Shown: in pieces, positions 59,485 through 64,000 of the stretch | Layout: every line of letters starts with the position of its first letter | How positions within the stretch are numbered: the stretch's first letter is position 1 | Source of the DNA: DAHUXN01 sp963811805 | GTDB lineage: Bacteria; Acidobacteriota; Terriglobia; Acidiferrales; UBA7541 | Assembly (NCBI GenBank): GCA_963811805.1 | Contig: CAWESU010000001.1 | Coordinates: 2,790,001 to 2,854,000, forward strand | Direction of reading: 5' to 3' | DNA length: 64,000 nt | The notes under the pieces: generated by a model | The model's database searches: none | What the model saw: only the letters and a program-made list of their open reading frames with translations | Told to the model about the DNA's origin: nothing | Translations under genes and position numbers: made by a program

Positions 59485-59979
59485 GTGCCGACTCTCGAAC
59501 GGAATCCGCTATGTCATCTACGTATCTGGTTTGCAGCAATGACTGTTGTTTCTGCGTTGAGTTTCGGGGCGACGGCTCCAGCTCAGACGCAGGAGTCCTT
59601 ACCAGTAGTAATGAGCGCGACCGTACCATTTTATCCCCGTATGGCTCAAGCAGCCCACATCAGCGGTGAGGTTTTGCTCCGTGTTTCCACAGATGGAACG
59701 CACGTGTCTGCCGTTTCTGTGGAGAGTGGGCCGTCGATGTTGGCAGCGGCAGCGGAGGCGAACGTCAAGACGTGGCAGTTCGAGAAGAACAAGCCCATGC
59801 AGTTCGAGGCTACATTTCACTACAGCGTCACTGTCGGGGGATGCGACGCTGAGTGCAATTGCGATTCAATGGGCCGTGATACTGTGCTTCTTAACCTGCC
59901 TTCTGATGTTGAAATCATCGGAAAGGTAGTGCCGACCTGTGATCCCGTTGCCGTCCGGCACCCGATTACTAAAAACTAA
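59485..59979 (+). CDS. Exported TonB C-terminal-domain protein
   Basis: From GTG 59485, with GGAGGG four bases upstream, the 164-residue protein has a signal sequence (about residues 11-34) and a TonB C-terminal-like domain: VPFYPRMAQAAHISGEVLLR, then VESGPSMLAAAAEANVKTWQ. It lacks the long Pro-rich spacer of TonB. A Cys cluster (GGCDAECNCD) near residue 120 is unusual and may form disulfides or bind metal. Its role is unknown. Confidence 0.75.
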   Translation: MPTLERNPLCHLRIWFAAMTVVSALSFGATAPAQTQESLPVVMSATVPFYPRMAQAAHISGEVLLRVSTDGTHVSAVSVESGPSMLAAAAEANVKTWQFEKNKPMQFEATFHYSVTVGGCDAECNCDSMGRDTVLLNLPSDVEIIGKVVPTCDPVAVRHPITKN

Positions 59980-60285
59980 AACGATCCGATGGCCCGGTTT
60001 GCTTAGTATCCCAAGCAACCCCGCGAATCTCCTTCTGCCCTTGCCACTTCCCATGCACACTCCCGCGCACATGAGGTTGTAAGGGTGGCCTTCGTCAGGA
60101 CCAGACGCGAGTCTCGCGCGTTTGGGTGAAAGGTTTGCCCTCACATGCTCTCCGAAAGGGCGGGTCATCAGGGTCCCCGAGTGCCGATTTCGCGCTCGTG
60201 CGGCTCGCAGGCCCGCCCTCCTCATTTCGCGGGTTGCCACAAATCTCTTTTGCCTCCGCCTGTCTGTTAGTACGATTGTCTCGAC
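59980..60285. other. Intergenic region without a gene
   Basis: About 300 bases between two same-strand genes. It holds GC-rich stretches of repeat-like character near 60090-60230 (for example GACGCGAGTCTCGCGCG) but no coding frame with a ribosome site and no RNA gene that I can recognise. Confidence 0.5.
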
Positions 60286-61404
60286 ATGCCACATCTCTTC
60301 AAACCGTTAACGATTCGCGCCGTCACGCTCCGCAACCGCATCGCCGTCTCGCCCATGTGCCAATACTCCTGCGAAGACGGCCTCGCCAACGACTGGCACT
60401 TCGTTCATCTCGGCAGCCGCGCCGTCGGAGGCGCCGCCATTGTTTTCTGTGAAGCCACCGCCGTCCTGCCGGAAGCCCGCATCAGCCCGCAAGACCTCGG
60501 CATCTGGAGCGATCGCCACGCCGAAGCCCTCGCGCGCATCGTTCGTTTCATTCACGAGCAGGGCAGCCTCGCCGGCATCCAACTCGCCCACGCCGGACGC
60601 AAAGCCAGCACCTATCGCACTTGGTCGCCCAAGCAAGGCGCCATCCCGCCCAGCGAAGGCGGCTGGACCAACGTCCTCGCGCCCAGCGCCATTAAATTTC
60701 AGGAAAATTATCCGCAGCCGCGCGAAATCACGCGCGAAGAAATTCGCGCCGTCACCGAAGCCTTCGCCGCCGCCGCTCGCCGCGCATCCGCCGCCGCATT
60801 CGACATCGTCGAAATTCACGCGGCCCACGGCTACTTGATTCACGAATTTTTGTCGCCCTTCAGCAATCATCGCGCCGACGACTACGGCGGCTCATTCGAA
60901 AATCGCACGCGCCTCGCGCGCGAAGTCGCCTCCGCCGTCCGCGCCGCCTGGCCCGAAACGCAGCCGCTCTTCATGCGCATCTCAGCGACGGACTGGAAAG
61001 AAGGCGGCTGGGACCCCGATCAATCCGTCCATCTCGCGCGCGAAGTCAAACAGCTCGGCGTCGATTTGATCGACTGTTCTTCCGGCGGCTTGATTCCCGG
61101 TGTGGCCATTCCCCTGGGACCCGGCTATCAAACGAAATTCGCGGAAAAAATTCACCGCGGAGCCGAAATCCTCACCGGCTCCGTCGGCATGATCACCGAT
61201 CCGGTGCAAGCCGACCACATCATTCGCACGGGACAGGCCGACCTCGTTCTCCTCGCTCGCGAAATGCTCCGCGATCCCTGTTGGCCTCTGCGTGCTGCCC
61301 GCGAGCTTGGTCAAACGGCTTCCTGGCTCGCGCAATATCTCCGCGCCGCCCCGGACAACTCGCCGCAGCGCGAACCTGCGCCGTCTATTGCGGCCCGCGC
61401 CTGA
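60286..61404 (+). CDS. NADH:flavin oxidoreductase/Old Yellow Enzyme (YqjM-like)
   Basis: The 372-residue TIM barrel has RNRIAVSPMCQYSCEDGLAN with Cys25, the redox-tuning Cys of the YqjM class, GIQLAHAGRKAS, the substrate pair HAAHGYLIHEFLSP, and the FMN phosphate site near VGMITDPVQAD. It reduces activated alkenes with NAD(P)H. It stands alone; the C-terminal tail (PAPSIAARA) is dispensable. Confidence 0.92.
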   Translation: MPHLFKPLTIRAVTLRNRIAVSPMCQYSCEDGLANDWHFVHLGSRAVGGAAIVFCEATAVLPEARISPQDLGIWSDRHAEALARIVRFIHEQGSLAGIQLAHAGRKASTYRTWSPKQGAIPPSEGGWTNVLAPSAIKFQENYPQPREITREEIRAVTEAFAAAARRASAAAFDIVEIHAAHGYLIHEFLSPFSNHRADDYGGSFENRTRLAREVASAVRAAWPETQPLFMRISATDWKEGGWDPDQSVHLAREVKQLGVDLIDCSSGGLIPGVAIPLGPGYQTKFAEKIHRGAEILTGSVGMITDPVQADHIIRTGQADLVLLAREMLRDPCWPLRAARELGQTASWLAQYLRAAPDNSPQREPAPSIAARA

Positions 61405-61462
61405 CAATCACGCTTTGCGTGCTACAATCCCACCACATCTTGTCGGGTGGCAAGGAAAACCA

Positions 61463-61642
61463 ATGGGTAAACTGGCTCATTACTACACCGGTCTGCGGGG
61501 TTCGATTCTGTGGAAACGCGTGGACCGCGCGGTTCTAGACTTGATTGAGAATCAAGACCTTCGTCTGACGACTCGCCGGCAATACGTAGTGGGCTACATC
61601 TGCCACGCCCTGGTCCATCCCGCACGCAAGTCGAAATCGTAG
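61463..61642 (+). CDS. Small hypothetical basic protein
   Basis: The 59-residue protein reads MGKLAHYYTGLRGSILWKRV and ends VGYICHALVHPARKSKS. It has AAGGAAA before the ATG, is basic and has one Cys. It ends a few bases before the converging M28 gene. No family is recognised, but composition and ribosome site support coding. Confidence 0.5.
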   Translation: MGKLAHYYTGLRGSILWKRVDRAVLDLIENQDLRLTTRRQYVVGYICHALVHPARKSKS

Positions 61643-61688
61643 GGGGCGCTTTCAGGCCCGCCCATTATGTTTTGGAATGGGACCGGTT

Positions 61689-63101
61689 TTACTTCCCGCC
61701 TGGCGGCGTGCCTGGTGGTGTAGAAGGCGCACCCGTCGGCAATCTTCTCATCGGCGCAATCGCCGGCACGGCCAGCGACCGCGCCCCGTTTTTCGCCACC
61801 GTGCGCACCGCGAAAAAATGATTGTCCGGCGAGACGCCATCGAGCGTCGCCTCGCTTCCCGACGGCACAAACTCATACACCGACCATTGCGGCTCGGTTG
61901 TCTCGCGCCACAAAATCTCAAATCCCGCGCGCTCCGGATCATCCGCCGCCGACCATCTCAGCCACGCATATCCCATCGCCGTGCGCGGCACGTGCGTCAC
62001 CGTCACTTCGCTCGGCGGCGCGGGAGCAATCGCTAGTTCGCGCAGCGGCTCGGCATTATCCCACGCCACGCTGCCCATAAATTTGTAATCCAGATATTTC
62101 GCGAAGTCGCCGTACTCCACGCCATTTTCCGTCCGCGGAGTCTGGTGCTGGTGATCGTAATTTTCCTGCGGCTCGGTGAACCGCGTCGCCGGCAATCCCG
62201 CCGCGACGAATGGCATGTGGTCGCCGCCGCGCCCCAGCCGGTCCACGCGGAAAATCAGCCGGACATTTTCCCGTCCGTCAATTTCCTCCGCCGCGCGCGC
62301 CAGCTCCCGCGAAGGCGAATCCACTCCGTCCGGCCCGCCGCCCGAAAACAGCCGCACGCGATGCGGCGCACCTGGCGCCGAATCTGCGCCCACAATGTCA
62401 TTGTTCAGAAATCCGCCAACCGTGTAGTCATGCGTCTGCAAATATTTCAGCATCTCCTGCGCGCCCAGCAGCCCCTGCTCTTCGCCCGATACCGCCGCAA
62501 AAAGCAGCGTCGCGCGATACGTTCCCTTGGCCAGCAGCCGCGCTGACTCGATCGACACCGCCACCCCTGAGCCGTCGTCGTCCGCGCCTGGTGCGTCCGC
62601 GTTCGGATCGTTCACCTCCGAAGGCCGCGAATCGAAATGCCCGCTGGTCATGAACACCGTCTTCGCCAGCGCCGGATCGCTTCCGGGCAAAATCGCGTAC
62701 ACATTTTCCAAATGCAGCTTCTCACCCGTCCGCGGCAATTGCGTCTCGAACTTGTCCACCACCACCTGCATTCGTCCGCCAGACTCCTTCGCGATCTCCT
62801 CGAAACGCGCTACCACGCGGTCGCGCCCACAGCCAATCCCGCGCTTCGGGTTCGTCCACGACGAAAACGAATCGCGCGTGCCGCACGCCACCAGCTCTTC
62901 GATCGTTGCGCGCATTGCGTTTTCGTCAATGGAGGCGCGATCAATTTCTCCCGTCGGGCGGGGGAGCAGTTGTGGCGTCGGCGCCCTGCCCGGCGGCTCC
63001 GCTGGATCCTGTGCCATCGCCGCGCCCGCGCCCAGCAATATCGCCAGTGCAATTGCCGCCAGCGTGCCCCCGAAACATCGTCCATTCCATTCCATTTTCA
63101 T
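61689..63101 (-). CDS. Exported M28 family metallopeptidase
   Basis: The 470-residue protein has a signal peptide (ending GAAMAQ) and the M28 two-zinc site: SGHFDSRP (His/Asp), ADDDGSG with the bridging Asp, SGEEQG with the catalytic Glu, and NDIVG and DHQHQT as later ligands. A C-terminal Fn3-like domain (residues about 375-450) follows. Upstream in-frame codons to 63164 have no ribosome site; GAGAGG selects the ATG at 63101 or 63104. It likely removes N-terminal amino acids outside the cell. Confidence 0.9.
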   Translation of the reverse strand: MKMEWNGRCFGGTLAAIALAILLGAGAAMAQDPAEPPGRAPTPQLLPRPTGEIDRASIDENAMRATIEELVACGTRDSFSSWTNPKRGIGCGRDRVVARFEEIAKESGGRMQVVVDKFETQLPRTGEKLHLENVYAILPGSDPALAKTVFMTSGHFDSRPSEVNDPNADAPGADDDGSGVAVSIESARLLAKGTYRATLLFAAVSGEEQGLLGAQEMLKYLQTHDYTVGGFLNNDIVGADSAPGAPHRVRLFSGGGPDGVDSPSRELARAAEEIDGRENVRLIFRVDRLGRGGDHMPFVAAGLPATRFTEPQENYDHQHQTPRTENGVEYGDFAKYLDYKFMGSVAWDNAEPLRELAIAPAPPSEVTVTHVPRTAMGYAWLRWSAADDPERAGFEILWRETTEPQWSVYEFVPSGSEATLDGVSPDNHFFAVRTVAKNGARSLAVPAIAPMRRLPTGAPSTPPGTPPGGK

Positions 63102-63235
63102 CATTTGCCTCTCGAAATCCGCAACACTGTGCGACGCGACCCGCACCCACTCCGTTTCCCCCAATTCTTTACGCTCACCGCGCCGGGAAGTATAGCCCGC
63201 GAGGCCGGACGCCTCCGACCCTCACAATGCTCCTC

Positions 63236-63264
63236 TTGACATTAGTCGTTACAACGACTATAAT
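63236..63264 (+). promoter_or_regulatory. MarR operon promoter with operator in the spacer
   Basis: TTGACA and TATAAT, both perfect consensus, are 17 bases apart. The spacer and the first two bases of the -10 box contain the perfect palindrome TAGTCGTT-AC-AACGACTA at 63243-63260. Only six bases separate the -10 box from the marR ATG. Confidence 0.85.
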
Positions 63265-63270
63265 CGCTGC

Positions 63271-63738
63271 ATGAAGCACGCAACTCGCTCCGGGCGGGAA
63301 GGGAAGCGCCCCGCCGCTTGCCTGGAAGAGGCCGCTTTCCTCGACTTGCTGCGCACCTCGGACGTCCTCGCCCGCGGTGTCGTCCACGTCTTAAAGCCAG
63401 ACGGCCTTTCGCCGACCCAGTACAACGTCCTGCGCATCCTGCGCGGTTCGCCGGAGGGCCTGCCTTGCGGAGAAATTGCCGGCCGCATGATCACGCGCGA
63501 TCCAGACATCACCCGGCTGCTCGACCGCCTCGAGAAGCGCGGCCTGATCTTGCGCACCCGGCAGAATCAGGACCGCCGCACGGTGCTCACCCGCATCACG
63601 CCCGCCGGACTCCGCCTGCTGGCCCGCCTCGATGCGCCGGTGCAGCGCGCGCACCGCCAGCAGTTGGGCCACCTCGGCCGCCCGCGGCTGCGCAGGCTGG
63701 CCGAGCTGCTCCAGGTCGCGCGCAGCCGCGCAACCTGA
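63271..63738 (+). CDS. MarR-family transcriptional regulator, probably leaderless
   Basis: The 155-residue protein has the MarR winged helix: LKPDGLSPTQYNVLRILRGS, then ITRDPDITRLLDRLEKRGLI and the wing RTRQNQDRRTVLTRITPAG. With the -10 box ending at 63264, transcription should start at about the ATG, so the mRNA is probably leaderless. No Shine-Dalgarno is present. It likely represses itself and the following yceI-like gene through matching operators. Confidence 0.9.
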   Translation: MKHATRSGREGKRPAACLEEAAFLDLLRTSDVLARGVVHVLKPDGLSPTQYNVLRILRGSPEGLPCGEIAGRMITRDPDITRLLDRLEKRGLILRTRQNQDRRTVLTRITPAGLRLLARLDAPVQRAHRQQLGHLGRPRLRRLAELLQVARSRAT

Positions 63739-63756
63739 TTGTTTTGTTAGTGTAAA

Positions 63757-63774
63757 TAGTCGTTGTAACGAATA
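63757..63774. promoter_or_regulatory. Second MarR operator, before the yceI-like gene
   Basis: TAGTCGTT-GT-AACGAATA repeats the 63243-63260 operator with the same half-site and spacing and two changes in the right half. It lies 41 bases before the yceI ATG. Confidence 0.7.
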
Positions 63775-63814
63775 TCGTTGGCACGCATCTAATCGAAATG
63801 AAAAAGGAGGCTTT

Positions 63815-64000
63815 ATGAGCGTAGCGGTTCAGTCGCAAGCCAGCACCTGGAATATCGACCCCGTTCACTCGGTCGCAGAGTTTAAAGTCAGGCACATGAT
63901 GATTTCCAACGTAAAAGGGCGCTTCGCCGTCCGCCAGGGTGTGCTGATCCTCGACGACGCCGACGTCACCAAGTCGCGCGTCGAAGTGTCTCTCGACGCG
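63815..64000 (+). CDS. YceI family protein (5' part, cut by window end)
   Basis: The visible 62 residues (WNIDPVHSVAEFKVRHMMIS, then NVKGRF) are the standard start of YceI lipocalin-like domains that bind polyisoprenoid or amphiphilic molecules. AAAGGAGG lies five bases before the ATG. No signal peptide is present, so this is a cytoplasmic YceI. MarR-YceI pairs respond to organic or quinone stress in other bacteria; here that is inferred. Confidence 0.88.
   Translation, partial: MSVAVQSQASTWNIDPVHSVAEFKVRHMMISNVKGRFAVRQGVLILDDADVTKSRVEVSLDA

Overview
The window reads as a chromosomal segment of an Acidobacteriota bacterium (Terriglobia or Solibacter/Koribacter-like). This is inferred from family content, not from a marker gene. 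It carries three long FtsX/MacB-type orphan permeases of the acidobacterial ADOP type, two Ser/Thr kinases with periplasmic TolB/PD40-type repeats, a paired DUF507 operon, an OmpA protein with PEGA and Ig-like modules, BshB1 (bacillithiol synthesis) and several secreted metallopeptidases. Genes are dense, GC-rich and mostly in one- to four-gene operons on both strands. There is no phage, IS element, CRISPR array or rRNA operon.

Layout. 1-0.9 kb: an ArsR regulator, a VOC protein and the edge of a third gene. 0.9-2.1 kb: an AT-richer scar with an intact DHFR-like reductase and decayed fragments, abutting a tRNA-Val/tRNA-Asp operon. 2.4-13 kb: housekeeping and envelope genes (DUF507 pair, M48 protease, a secreted proteasome-like Ntn hydrolase, cytochrome P460, BshB1, SDR, peroxiredoxin plus a DsbD N-domain protein, 2-oxoacid dehydrogenase E1 alpha/beta, a MutT/BtuF-like pair). 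13-18.5 kb: OmpA-PEGA, first ADOP permease, IscU-like scaffold. 18.5-21.1 kb: an xdhC-mocA-CMD-membrane protein cluster. 21.2-27.8 kb: BlaI/BlaR1 pair, an MDR dehydrogenase, a GT-C glycosyltransferase and a frameshifted membrane gene. 27.8-31.4 kb: a repeat-rich accessory segment enclosing a two-gene signalling system. 31.4-49 kb: NuoB, YgfZ, an MBL hydrolase, kinase 1, ECF sigma/anti-sigma, M13 peptidase, benzoate-CoA-ligase-like enzyme and MocR regulator. 49-64 kb: kinase 2, tandem ADOP permeases, thioesterase/GAF, PdxS, an Old Yellow Enzyme homologue, M28 peptidase and a MarR-YceI unit cut by the window end.

Most notable. (1) At 28.8-30.9 kb a receiver domain is fused to a PF10137-type TIR-like domain and followed by a soluble hybrid histidine kinase: a candidate phosphorelay-controlled TIR effector. 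(2) At 18.9-19.5 kb a carboxymuconolactone decarboxylase/AhpD-like gene has an in-frame TGA exactly at the second Cys of its CxxC motif, followed at the right distance by a perfect 7-bp hairpin with a GTG loop: a strong selenoprotein candidate. (3) At 4.6 kb a predicted secreted protein keeps the proteasome Thr1/Asp17/Lys33 spacing right after its signal peptide. (4) At 63.2 kb a MarR operator fills the spacer of a consensus promoter that would give a leaderless mRNA, with a second operator before yceI.

All product calls come from reading the sequence. No database search or structure prediction was run.
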